Source: Ifrita kowaldi
Lineage: Eukaryota > Chordata > Aves > Passeriformes > Cinclosomatidae
Length of the DNA stretch: 64,000 nucleotides
Reading direction: 5' to 3'
Assembly (NCBI GenBank): GCA_013398055.1
Contig: VZRS01006725.1
Coordinates: 875,106 to 939,105 of the forward strand
Positions 1 through 11,470 of this stretch are shown here, in pieces. Numbering within the stretch: position 1 is the stretch's first letter; every line of letters begins with the position of its first letter. The notes under the pieces are model-generated. The model saw nothing but the letters and a program-made list of their open reading frames with translations. It made no database searches and was not told the DNA's origin. A program made the position numbers and the translations under genes.

Positions 1-2719
1 CAGTGGAGCTCTGATAGTGCTACTTACTCTCTGCAGCACAGCAGCCCACTCCCTGTTTGCTCATGCCAGGCACTACCCAACCACATCACATAAAGGAAAT
101 TTCTTTGCAGAGCTCAAGAGATAAATATTCAAGGAAAGATCGCAGGTAGCAGGATAATGGAGTTTTAGAGTGGAGTAGCAAGACACTATTAGTCAGATCC
201 AGAGAGCCCCCAAAAGCTATGAAAATGGGCTGTAAATGTGCAACATTTGGTGTAACATAAAGCATTTGCCTAAAAAATATATGGCCACAACTTACTTTGC
301 ATAAGTATCGCTTATCCACACTAATCCACTGAAATCACTTGAAAAATAAGAGCGGGTTGCACCAGGGGTTTTGGTAAGGAAAAGAGCTGCAAATTATGGC
401 CAAGAAGATAATTTTATCCTAGAGTTGTATCATCAAGATTTATTGCCATGAAATATTTTGGATGAAGATTGGTCCATAGCAGAGCCAGCATGATGCAGGA
501 AGTGCCTGTGCTTGGCTCTCCTCATGGTCTCGCTTGGAATAGATCTCAGGAAGGTACTAATTGAAAGTCTGTTAATTATAGAATAAAGCAGGAATCAAGC
601 TGTCATTTCTTTTTGCAACTGAAGGCAATATAATTACTGCTTTATTGCTAGAATAATCTTAGCAAGGAATCCCTACTCTCATTTACACCTGAGGTAAGAC
701 TCGGGGAAACAAATCAGAGCAGACTGGGCACACAATATGAATCCTGCTCTGATATAAGTAGGAATCTACAGGAGCTGTGCAGCAGTGAACAGGATCCCTG
801 AGCACAACACCGAGTGTGGTGCATCCCAGTTCTCCCAGCACTTGTCCATCATTATCCTCATGCAGCTCAGGAACTGGCTCTCCCAGCTCCCATGACATTC
901 AAGGGGGCTTGGAAGGGGGTTAGGTCATAAAAAGTGGCTGCTTTCAGGAGCCAGTCACTAAATATCTCTGCAAACTGAGGTCTCAAAAAACTTCTTTGAA
1001 GCCTCAATTAGCAGCATTAAATCCAGGTGGGATGCGTTGCCCAGGGCAGCAGGAAAGGAAAGGGTTAGAGCCCTCCAAACTCCCAAATTAAATCCACACC
1101 GGGAAATATTAATCTGGACAGTACAGAAGACTGAACAGCTCATGCAGTTCTGACTGCAAGGGTTTTGCACGCAGTCCTGCAGGAAATGCTCCTCTCTGCA
1201 GTAAAGCATGGGATTAGAAGACACTGCTTATGTGAGGAAGGAAATCAAATCCTACCCAGGATTGTGTTAGCTGCAGTTCTCCTGCTCCACCTAGCAAACT
1301 ACCAGGAAAAGTTAACTCATCAGGCCAGTTGAGCTTTATGTTGGAGAATCACTGGGGGCTTTTTAAAACCACCTTGAGAAGTGAAACATAGGTACAGCCA
1401 AGGTGGAGAAACAGCCAAGGCAGAGGGACAGCCAAGAACTTCTGAGGTGTTCAAAGTACTGGATGTATATGGTGATTTCTATTACTCCCCAAGGCCAACA
1501 ATTTTTGGAAAAAAAATGCTTTAAATAAAACACAGAGGGCCTGAGTTCAGACCAGTGTCCCCAGCTGTCCTTGCAATCAGTGGCACTTTGCTGTTGGGCT
1601 CATGGGGGCTGCTCAAAAATATTCCCATGCCTGAAGTAATGGGGAACTAAAATGGTCAGGATTAAAATTAGTGAGGCCAATACATAAACCCTGGATTCAA
1701 GCACAAGAATAAAAGTATGAGCTTGATACTACTTCACAGATATGAGTAGATTTGATGGGGAGGAACTTGAAAGGGACCAGAAAATCCCCACCAAAATAAA
1801 GGAAAGCAAAGGACATTATTTGGATGAATAAATTATATTTATACAGGGGCCACTTAAAAAAGGAAAATAATTATTTTGAAAGTATTATAATGAGATGTTT
1901 GCAACTCTTTAATGTACTTTATAAGATTAACTGAAAATGTTTAATTTTGGATAAAAAGAAAGTATTAAGGTTACTTATCAGGATAGTCTGTTCCTGCTCC
2001 TTCTCCTGGCCCAGATAATTTTCAAATAATTTTCTTTTTACCTGTAAAAATAAAGCAAACAAAAAAACCCACATTTCAGTTGAATAGATATTTTCTTTTT
2101 CCTTTTTTTTTCCTTTTTATTATTTGTTTAGTAAACCAGTCTGAAAAATCCATTATCCACACAGTTACTTCTTGTTTTGAACTCTGCCGGTTTTTTTCCT
2201 TTTAAAGGTCAATGTAAACCTACCACTACTTCTTTAATGAGAAAATTGTTTTATCCACTTTAAAACACAATCATTTTCTGGGTAATCCGGCCTTGGAAAA
2301 TGAAACGATTCTTCAGAAGGAAGAAAGCTGTTTTTCAATCTTGGCAGTTTATCTAAAAAAATTACTTCCCAGGCAAAGACACAAGGGTGGTCTTATTGTC
2401 ATGGAAGTCGCTTCAGAAATTAGCTGGTAACTTACCACTGGGAAAACTTCAATGGATGCAATTATTAATTTAAAAAGAAAGCACTCGTGCAGTTATATAT
2501 TTATGTAATGCTATCAGATATTAATGCCATGGAATCTGAAAGCAAGCTAAATAATAGCACAAATAAATATTTATAGTGTTTCTAAGTGATCTTAAATTAC
2601 CTCTGCCATCACTAACGTCCTGCTTTGATATTTTTGTTTATGGAAAGAGACATTTTTTATTGCATAAAAAGCTTGGTAAGAGCTCTAATTCACTGTGGTT
2701 TTTTTCCCTGCCTCTTCAG
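1..2719. other. Non-coding sequence upstream of first visible exon (intron)
   Basis: No exon was recognised here on either strand. The reading frames are short and have no domain signature. The first visible exon begins at 2720 in phase 0 and already encodes the middle or end of a VWD domain, so this stretch is inferred to be VWDE intron. It is AT-rich, with T-rich tracts around 2090-2120. The last bases, up to 2719, form a pyrimidine tract ending in CAG, the 3' splice site. Nothing else can be supported. Confidence 0.7.
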
Positions 2720-2898
2720 ATCCTGTTCCCTTCGGGAGCGTTTGTTCGAGCGGACATGAGCGAGAGGGGAATGGGTGTGACAGTGAGGACACCGGGCAGG
2801 GACTTCAACAACACCCGCGGTTTGTGTGGCCTCTTTGATGGGATCACTCACAACGACCTCAGCAACGTGCCCGAGGAAGCCTTCATAGAGCAGTGGAG
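2720..2898 (+). CDS. VWDE: VWDE exon: C-terminal part of VWD domain
   Basis: This exon of 179 nt encodes about 59 residues, beginning [12 protein letters not shown] and ending EEAFIEQWR. The stretch [10 protein letters not shown] carries the CG-x-x-DG signature of von Willebrand factor type D domains, followed by NDLSN. An NNT sequon lies just before it. The 3' splice site is a strong pyrimidine tract ending CTTCAG at 2719, and the exon starts in phase 0. The donor is GGAG|GTACAA, leaving two bases of an AG- codon (phase 2). The open frame runs on past the donor for about 13 codons to a TAG, which is intron read-through. The N-terminal part of the domain must be in exons outside the window. 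VWD domains are extracellular and disulphide-rich. Confidence 0.88.
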
Positions 2899-5800
2899 GT
2901 ACAAAGCCAGAGAGATCCCACCCAGGAGATGCTCTTAGCAGTGTTTCAAACGGTCTTGATGGGTTTATTTCATTACAGACTCCCCTAATGACCTGACAGA
3001 GAGATCTGCTTAACCTAAGGGAGAAGCCTGGAGACCCCATTTCCATCCCAGCAGCACAGGAGCTCAATTTCCAGTCAGCACAAAACACATCAGCAGTTAC
3101 CAAGAGAGAAGTTTTATATTCACAAGTGATGTCATGTTAACAGCTGTGTTAAGATCCCTCTCAGCTGTTAAAAAAAATGCAGTTCTCACCCACACTCGAA
3201 AATGTAGATAGCTGACAATAGGGATTAATTAAGGGTTTCGTATTTCCCTTGTTCTTTCATTCCTGAACACTAATTACAATATGTGAGTATAGATTAAATG
3301 TTACATTTTGACAAAGTGTGGTAATATACGTACCAGTCTAAAACTTAATATCAACTCTACTAATGGTGACAGTGAGCTCTGAAAACTTGTACTTTCTAGG
3401 ACAGATGGTCTGGAAACAGAGCTGGGAGTCTGACTCTCTGACATCTCCCTGTCGCTGTCCCTATCCCTATCCCTGTCTCTATCCCCACCCCACATTTTAA
3501 TTCCTCTTGCTGAACTTCAAATATGCCTAACAGGTGTTTCTGAAACCAAAATGGGTTTGCTTGTGTAGTCTGGTTTGTGAAGTAAGAAGAAGGCAAAACA
3601 CTGTAACATAGCACTTATTCTATGCATGGGAACTCAACACAATCCTATAGGAAAAATGAATTTTTATACCTCTTGCACTTCAGAAAATAAACAAACACCT
3701 CTGCCATATTCTAGTTCTATTCAGTGGTCTAAGTAATGGCTACCTAATGTTTATTTTGACCTTTCATTACAAATTGTACTATTTAGAATTCAACAGCCAT
3801 CATTATCATCCTAATAATGTGATAACCAGTCAGAGATTGCTTCTGGGAAGGCAGATGGAGAAATAGCTTGGTGCAAGAACCAACCAACAGCACACTACAA
3901 AAAAAAAGGGCTAAAAAGGTCCTTAGGAGAACCTGTTCAAAGCAAGTTTGTTGAAAGAGCTGGACCCAAAGCGCAGTACAAAGGAATTTACTTATAAAAC
4001 ACTCAGGAGTTGTTCAGGGCTCAGCTCCATCTGATGGAGATACTTCAGGGAAGACAGGAGAAACTCCTGCTAGGTGAGAAGGGCAAGAGAGATGGTGAGT
4101 TTCATCTTGCAGTACTCCCAAAGATGGGGTCTCAAGGACCTTTCAGAGCCTGGTTAAAAAAACAAACCAGCAGAGAAACTAAGGTCACCTCCAGAGGAGA
4201 CTGGATCATTCTGTGATCCACTCATGGAGAAATGGCACAGTGAAAAACAAAAGCTAGAGGGTGCTTTTTCTGCTACTGTTTTTAATCTCATTTTAAATAA
4301 CCCTGAAAGCGTGCTAGGTTTTCTCCAGCACCTGAAGCTAGTCTGAGTGCCCACCATCTGGCAATTCAGAGCTCTCCCTGGCTCCCACCTCTCTCAAGCA
4401 GCTGCAGGGCTCTGCACGCACAGATCAGTTTTACACACCAGCTTTCCAACACAACTTTTCAACAATAAAACATCAGAGCTTACCAGCCATTAAACAGCAA
4501 CCAGAGAAGAGATGAATTTTAAAACACATGATTTAAGTAGGCGAAATAAAAAATTCAAAGACTTAAAAATATACCAAGAAGCCATCAGAAATGCTGTGAA
4601 TTTTAGACACTTTCTCTATAATAGCATCCAACTCAGTTTGAAAAAGTCTGTTTTAGTTCTTCCTGGATTATAGTGGGTGGCTCAGAGGACTGATAGTCTA
4701 TTCATCTCATGCAGGGGACAGAGGGCACATCCAAGCTCACTGAGGAGCTGTTGGTATGTGTATGGCTGGAGGAAGGATGAGGTTTCCATTCTTTCCACAC
4801 CATACACCCCTGTTTGGCCGACAGGGGCTGACCAAAAGAAGGTAACAGGTTTCATGTAGGAGTAACAGAGGATTTTGTTTCAATAAAATATCAAGGCAAA
4901 AGAGTTTCATTTTACTGAAATTTTCGTTTGTGTGTTAAGTTTCTGCCCTGATTCTGGACCAGTTTATGTGGCTCATTTTATTTGTTTGTTAAATAAATTT
5001 TATTTACCCTACACTCTAGTTTATGCAGTATTATATCAAAGGAGGTGCTACTGCTGCCTTAGTCTAGCTTTAAAGTTGATGATGAGTCAGGGAAGCTTCA
5101 GGGGCAGATAACCCCTCTATTAGAGCCAGAGAAATGGAGCGTGAAGGACACTCATTCAGACACTAAAATGTGTTGTCCAAAGGACAGCTCTCTCAATCAC
5201 CAAAAATGTTTTATTTTCCTAGACTCTAGGAAAGTGCAGAACAGCTTGTGCATTTCCATGAGCATGAAAACCATCCTTTTGTCTCATACTGTATCCTGCT
5301 GAGCCCACACTTTGGGCAAAACGGTTCCATAAATGTTTGTGCTCATGTTTCAGGAGGAGAAATAGGTTCATTTTGCTAGTGTCACTGAGATGTTCTATTT
5401 AAAAGCTATGATTGTGTCAATGATTAAAACAGTCGTATCAGATATGTCATTTTAAACATATTTTTTAAAAAATGGATAAAGGCAATTACAGTTTCCAACA
5501 ACAGTATCTAGTGTTTGGCTCCAACATGTTGGCAAATGCTTTCACTTTCCTGAAACCTCAGCATTCTGGCTGCAAGACAAAGTTAATGCCAAAATAATTT
5601 AAAATTTTGGTGCTATTTCAAATTTGTCTGGTGATGACATGTTGCCAAACTTTGGGACAAGAAACATACCCTTTTCTATGAAGCTCTAGGGTTCCTTTTG
5701 TGCTGCACAAATAAGGTCAATAAGAGACATGAGATTTCTGAAGAAACTTGAATCATGGCCGTTTGTTCAAACTGAACTCTCTAGAAGTTCATCCATCGTT

Positions 5801-6448
5801 AAAGACTAAATTTAGAAGGGGGAAGAGAATAATCTCAGCTTATATGATAGCCTAGCCCTATGGTCAATAGAAAACTGCTTTGTGTTGGAAGAAAAAATCA
5901 AAGAAAACTCCAGTAGAAGACAAAAATGAAGTATCAAAAAAAAAAAGGAAGGAAAAAAAAGACATTTAAGAGAAACAAGTTAACAATCCACATCTTAGAT
6001 GAAACTATTGATAAGGAGAGAACAGGCACACAGATAAAGATGATTTTCATAACATAGGATTTGAAACAAATATGACTTTTTTGTCATTCTCCAAGAGTTA
6101 TCTGGGTCACCCAGGGACAAATCCAAGGCCTTATTTCATGTGTAATACACAAAGGATAACCTGCACCTCAGAGAAAGTTCTGCAAAGAGAAGTCAAGCAG
6201 TTAGACAATGCTCCAGCAAACCACTTAAACATCTGGTATGAAAATGTCTCTGTGAAGACAGGGCAACTCAAGAAGGGCAGTGCAAAAGTGACAAAAGAAA
6301 ACAGAGATTAAACTTAAGCATTTTCTTAACTATTTTGTAGATTGGGAATTCACGCTTACCCCAGCCTCAGGGAAAGAAAGTTTCTTTGTATGGTAGAGTA
6401 ATTTGTTGAAAGTTTTCTCCCTCTAATCTCTTCCTATTTTTAAATCAG
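2899..6448 (+). other. VWDE: VWDE intron after VWD exon
   Basis: This intron is 3.55 kb with no supported exon. It begins GTACAA and ends TTTAAATCAG. It contains a degenerate hexamer tract near 3449-3484 and A-rich tracts near 3898-3908 and 5936-5960. Open frames at 4010-4216 and 6072-6311 have no domain signature and no good splice pairing, and I treat them as chance. Confidence 0.75.
3449..3484. repeat. Degenerate hexamer microsatellite (CTRTCC)n
   Basis: Six consecutive 6-bp units follow the pattern CTGTCG, CTGTCC, CTATCC, CTATCC, CTGTCT, CTATCC. On the reverse strand this is a GGATAG/GGACAG array, which gives a spurious Asp-Arg repeat in an antisense frame. It is a simple repeat inside the intron with no sign of function. 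Confidence 0.8.
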
Positions 6449-7377
6449 AATTCCTCCAGGGAAGAGTTTATTTGACAAGACTCCAGCACCTTCCAAGAGG
6501 AAGCAATGGAAAAGTTTCTGCAGGTGTCAAAAGGGGAGCACCAAGCCTGTGCCTGTGGTAAATGTAAAAAATGCCTTTCAGACTCCTTCCCCTCAGCCCT
6601 CTGGTTGCCATCATGGCCATGTGGATCACAGCTCTGCAATCCCATATCTGGATGTTACATCTGAGTTTGTCACTCACACAGAAGCAGAGTCAACTTTGAG
6701 AAAAGACGGGAAACCACCCACCAGGCCTTTTGGTCAAAGATATTTGTCCAAATCAATCCAAAAGCGAAGAAGCCCCGAGGTCTGGCTAAAGCCTCTCACA
6801 CACAATGTTTCCATGAATAGCAACAGTTCCATTGACTCTACCAAACCAAGAGGAGACCTAAGGAAAGCAAAAAGGCAAGGCAAGTATTATGAATACTCAT
6901 CCTTTCACCCATTGCGTGGCCCAACCCAGAGAGACCCAGAGAGCTTCGCATATTTTTTCCCCGAGGACTACTTTGAAGGGGTGCGGATGAAATTTCCACT
7001 CTCATGGCCCACTCCCAATGGCCTGACTGCCACCAAAGCTCAGGAGATTTGCCACCAAATTCTTGCAAATTCCACCATTGGCTTGGTGTGTAAAGGCCTC
7101 CTTGGAAAACATCTGGATGAGGCAATTGATATTTGCCTTTTGGACCTGCAGCTCAAAGATGACGTGGCTTGGGTGAGGGCACTGATAGCCCTTTTGGAAA
7201 ATGAATGTGAAAGGAGAGTGCTAGGAAACAGAAACGGAGTGCTCCCTGTTGGAAACCAGGAGGAAATCCTCACCGCTCTCCGGTGTCCCGCGCTCTGTAA
7301 CAGCCACGGACACTGCACGGAACTGGGCTGCCAGTGCTTTGAAGGCCACAGCTCCTATGACTGCAGCGTTGCCACAA
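6449..7377 (+). CDS. VWDE: VWDE large exon: linker, conserved block, EGF
   Basis: This 929-nt exon encodes about 309 residues, in phase 2 and out in phase 1. The acceptor TTTAAATCAG gives IPPGKSLFDKTP directly after the preceding EQWR, as in the VWDE family. Residues 1 to about 170 are a Ser/Pro/Lys-rich linker with two NxS/T sequons (NVS, NSS), a QKRR run, an RGD tripeptide (6849-6857) and RKAKR (6861-6875). A conserved block follows, with FPEDYFEG, SWPTPNGLT, an NST sequon, DLQLKDDVAW and LLENECERR. The exon ends in a six-cysteine tenascin-type EGF (7284-7364; C-x3-C-x5-C-x4-C-x-C-x8-C). The donor is CACAA|GTAAGT. The linker is probably disordered and fast-evolving, while the later part looks folded. 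The 278-residue antisense-free open frame starting at 6549 is only part of the exon; the true start is the acceptor at 6449. Confidence 0.9.
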
Positions 7378-8917
7378 GTAAGTAAAGCATTCTTTCCATA
7401 TTGGAATTACTAGCTAGAACATCTGCACAGTGCTGTTTGCTCTTCAAGCAATGCTACCAAGTAAGGTATTTGATGAATTAGTAATCAGGTTTTGACCTTG
7501 AAGAGCCGATCAAAATATCTGGTTGGCTGGTCCTTCACTTTTTTGCCTCAGTAACTTTTTAAAAATGGATTTTACAAGCTGCTTAGCAAATTGGTTTTGC
7601 AGAAGTGATTTTCTTTACATCTGATCTATCACTGGCATGCTGACAAGCAGGATTCTCACAAAAAGAGAAGAGCGTCCTGCTCACCTTGTGGTCAATATTC
7701 ATGTAAACAGTGTAGAGATACTGCTTTGGGTTTTTTTTTTCCTGGTCAACAGAGAAAAAAGTTTGAACATTAATTTCAAACACTGTACTAGTAATAAAAC
7801 AAAATTAAAAGTGACAAAATGAACAAGTAACCCTGCCAAAGCTATCAAATAGCTACAGGACATACTCGAACCCGCAGAACTGATTCTGAAAATATTCATG
7901 AATTACATTTAGACAGAAGACTGTCCCACTGGGTTTGTTTCTTCCTTACAACTCAGCCTCTCAAAGGATGACTCCATGTCCAATATGAGTGCTGATAGTG
8001 CTTTAAACTAAGCACACGCAGAAATGTTAGCGGTGATTTCAGAATGTGAACTCTGCCTCAGCAAACCACACGAGCTCACACATGAAGTGACAGAGAGGTA
8101 CTTCAGGCTCAGCCATGCAGCTGAGTTCCTGCAGCTAAAGGAGCCACGGTGTTTCAGCTGAACTGAAATGACAAGGTGCGCTCTCCTAACCCATCCCAAG
8201 TGTGGGGGAAAGCCTTTTTCTGCAACGCGTAGGTTGGTCTGTATTTAGGACAGGTAAAGCTCACATCGAGGGTCGGTCACCACAGCTTAGCTGAGACATC
8301 CAAATCTCCAGCCAGCCCCAGGAGCCCAGTGGCACATCTGATACCCCAATGCACTTATTATCGGGGTGCGATCACCCATGTTCTTCACATTAAACATGAC
8401 TTCAGTGCATGGGTTTAAAATGGTTAAAATATATCCTGACATTTGTTATTTTGTTAATGGCAGGCTAAAATTTGCAGAATAACTTTCCAAATATTGAATA
8501 ATTAATTCTCTTTCACACAAACTGACACTAGGGACTGAAAAGAGAGTTGAGCAATTTTGAAGCAATTGCCCAACACACAATTCAATGTTTAACTTCATTT
8601 TTCTGTGATATAGAGGGGTTAGGGGGCCTGCTTAGGCCAGATTTTAAAATTTTACTTTGCTATGGCTGAAATCTCTCAGATTAGAGGAAAATAGCTTCAA
8701 TATGACCTTTCAGGTAAAAGCTAATGGCACCTTGTCTTCTTGCTGTGACATCAAATATAAACAATGACAGAGTAGAGAGCACAGCCTGAGATTGCACAGG
8801 GAGGTGAGAACTGGAAAACAAACACACACCAACTGTGGAAAACACCCTCTAAGTCACTGCCTTCCTCTGCCCTGACTGCTTTGTCTGGCTCTTGCTGCCT
8901 TTGCTTTGTACACTTTT

Positions 8918-9015
8918 AGGTTCAACAGGACAGGGTGCCGGGCCATCTTGTCTAGACAATGCTTTTTCCAGTGGGGTCCCTTCCAACCTGGCACTCCATG
9001 AATCCACGATTCACT
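8918..9015 (+). mobile_element. CR1 LINE fragment (3' end)
   Basis: The sequence contains a run close to GGGGTCCCTTCCAACCTGG followed by CTCCATGAATCC. This resembles the 3'-terminal part of avian CR1 elements (GGTCCCTTCCAACCC...ATTCTATGATTC) in the plus orientation. An AATAGAATAATAGAAT-like run at about 9088-9115 may be a degraded tail. The fragment is old, 5'-truncated and non-coding. Confidence 0.7.
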
Positions 9016-9180
9016 TTTCTCCATTTGAGGCAAATATGGTTGCTGGTCTTTGCTTCAAATCACTTCTCTTTTGGCAGTCAGGTTTCTAATAAAATAGAAT
9101 AATAGAATAATAGAGCTCACAGTACATCAAATTAATCCTTCCAGTTTTCTGGTCACTAACATCCTGACTTCTCCTGGCAG

Positions 9181-9255
9181 TCTCCTGCTCCTTCAAGTGC
9201 TACGGACCTGGAAACCTGCTCCGCTGCTCCTGGGCTTCCACAGGGTCTCCACTGG
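9181..9255 (+). CDS. Possible extra VWDE exon (uncertain)
   Basis: A stretch of 75 nt lies between a good acceptor (CTTCTCCTGGCAG, ending at 9180) and a good donor (CTGG|GTGAGA). It is open in the phase required by its neighbours (phase 1 in, phase 1 out) and would add 25 residues, including CSFKCYGPGNLLRC with three cysteines. Against it, joining 7377 directly to 21289 already gives a sensible VWDE sequence, and I recall no such insert in the family. It may be a chance exon-like stretch or a lineage-specific or alternative exon. RNA-seq junction reads would decide. Confidence 0.22.
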
Positions 9256-9708
9256 GTGAGAGCTGCTCAGTGGGGCTGAGTTTTTAGCATGAGCATCCTC
9301 TTGGTCTTGTAGGACCTGCATCAGAGTTGCACTGCTGCAATTAAGGAAGTAGAAATTTCCCTTAATGTTTATACCACTCTGTTTACTGGGGGTGAGTGTG
9401 TCAGTGTCATGAAAAAAATTAACAGTGACAGCTTCAGCAGATTAAACCAAGGTAACCACTGCTTTAATCTGTTTATGCTTAATTTTCAGGATGTTCTCCC
9501 TTGTCTTTGGTACAAATGCAGAGAAGTTAAGAGAAAACTTCACAATAAGTTTGTTTCAATGTTAACTGTGGAGAGGAAGAAGTATTGCCACAGTCTAGAG
9601 TGAATCAATGGGATGAACTGCAATGAGCTCCATTATTACTGACTATTTATGAATTCATTTGTTAGTGATTTACGATATTTTTCTATACATACAAAAATAG
9701 AGAAGCGG

Positions 9709-9725
9709 TATATATATATATAATA
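9709..9725. repeat. (TA)n dinucleotide microsatellite
   Basis: A short uninterrupted TA repeat of about eight units lies in an AT-rich intron segment. No function is visible. Confidence 0.85.
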
Positions 9726-10006
9726 TTACCTGATCTTGTGAATGCAATGTAAAGCAGATCTATACATACAGCCAGAGGTCAGATCCCCTACAAGGAGAAA
9801 TAAAATCTTAGTTCTGGCATGCCAATCACCCTGACATTATAATACTCAGAAAAGGTCACCTAGATAATTTGGTACAGTCAATCAAGACAAGCCTTCTTGT
9901 GAGCTTCACCTCTAGTTTTTCTTGGTTTTCACATTTCTTTCACAATATATTTAAAGATATTTGCTTGTTTTCACATTTCATAAGATGAAATGTTCTACAT
10001 AGACAG

Positions 10007-10412
10007 CATAGAATCACTTAGATTGGTAAAGCCCTGGGAGATCATGGAATCCAACCCTTAATCCAGTACTGCCACCTTCACCATCAAACCATGCCCCCAG
10101 GTGTCACATCTAGGTGGTTTTTTGAACACTTACAGGCATAGTGACTCCACCACTTCCCTGGGCTGCCTGTTCCAACACCTGACCACCCTTTCAGTGAATA
10201 AATTTTCCCTAATATCCAACTTGAACCTCTCTTGGCATGACTAGATGTTGTTTCTTCTTGTCCTATTGCTTTTTACTTGGGAGAAGAGACCAATCCCCAC
10301 CTGGATACAATCTCCTTTCAGGTAGTGCAGAGAGCAATAAGGTCCCCCCTGAGCCTCCTTTTCTCCAGGCCAATCACTGCCAAGGCTGTTCCCCTACATA
10401 TCCCAAGGTACC
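10007..10412 (-). mobile_element. CR1 LINE fragment, about 400 bp, minus strand
   Basis: The plus strand reads as the reverse complement of a CR1 3' end. Landmarks in order are TAGAATCACTTAGATTGG, GGAATCCAACC, a CCACCACTTCCCTGGGC run, CTGTTCCAACACCTGACCACCCTTTC, CTAATATCCAACTTGAACC, TTGTCCTATTGC, and AAGGTCCCCCCTGAGCC with CTTTTCTCCAGG. It is diverged and 5'-truncated, as is usual for CR1 copies, and is not capable of transposition. Confidence 0.9.
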
Positions 10413-11456
10413 CATGTGATGGGACACCTCTTTCCAGGGAAAAGCACAGCAGAACCACACAGCAACAACGAACCTCTCTAATGTCAGCTGAAAGGACTGG
10501 AAGTGCTCAGAACCAAAGTCCTGCTGACGGCCTTAAAACCAGGATTTCACACCAGAAAAAGTTATTAGAGATGAAGAATTAAGATCAATCTCAGAAATAA
10601 GGCTGTGTGTTCTGACCAGAACAGCTTGAGCCCTGTCACTGGGAGCTCAGGAACCCTGGCCTGGCTGGCAGAGCACAGGAAATCAGCACTGTGCAAGCAC
10701 AGGTGGGAAAAGCCCCTGGGCTTTGTGACTAATAAGCAGAGGTTCTGTAGGAAGGGAAAGAAAGGAGGAGAAATTAAGAATTGAATTAGATTTCTGCTGG
10801 GCATATAAAAGTGCTGCCTCTCTCACTTTCTTTTCAAAGAATCAGGACCGAAGAAACAGGAGAATATTCACTGATTTCAGAAAAGCTGAATTTTAAGTGC
10901 CATTGCTAGGGAAAAGTTATTTTCCAGGAGAAGATACACGAGTAATGAAGGAGAAGGCAACTCCTTTTGCTGGCTACATATATTTTCCCATCAGTTCCAA
11001 AACAAATCTCCGCCTAATTTTCTCGGGCTGGAATTATAGATGTGAATTAAAACTCCCCCAAGATCAAGGAGGCCATCAGCATAATTCAAATATCTTTTCC
11101 AAGGTCACCCAACCTCAGCTACGCTGCCAATACATAACAATATATTCTGCCACTGGTTTTGGCCAGCAAACATACACAAAAAGATGGCCCTGCAGTATTT
11201 TTAGGGATCGGAATATAGGCCATAATATATTTGGAGTAATTTTAAATGAAAACACGCATAAAGAGAGAATATGTGAAGTGTGGCTTGCAGACAGGCTTAC
11301 TCCTCTGTTCTGCCTGACTCCAACAGGAGCAGTCCAGGTGGCCAGAGCTATAATTATCCTCACATGAAAATCGCTATTTGGAGTTGAAAGGCACCTCTGA
11401 AATTTGGCAGCACTCCAGAAGCTTAGAATTTCTTAATGTTGCTTAAAATTTCATAA

Positions 11457-11470
11457 CCCCCACCCCCCCC
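11457..11470. repeat. C-rich homopolymer tract
   Basis: A CCCC-A-CCCCCCCC run lies in the intron. It is a simple low-complexity tract and a likely site of sequencing length error. Confidence 0.8.

Noticed and set aside
3301..3495. Minus-strand frame with an Asp-Arg repeat
   Set aside because: It is produced by the degenerate hexamer microsatellite at 3449-3484 and is not a protein.
6838..7318. Antisense open frames opposite the large exon (6838-7125 and 7040-7318, minus strand)
   Set aside because: They lie opposite a well-supported coding exon and have no domain, start context or splice logic. They reflect the exon's base composition.
10897..11367. Plus-strand 156-codon open frame
   Set aside because: There is no homology I recognise and no splice context linking it to VWDE. 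It probably arose by chance.
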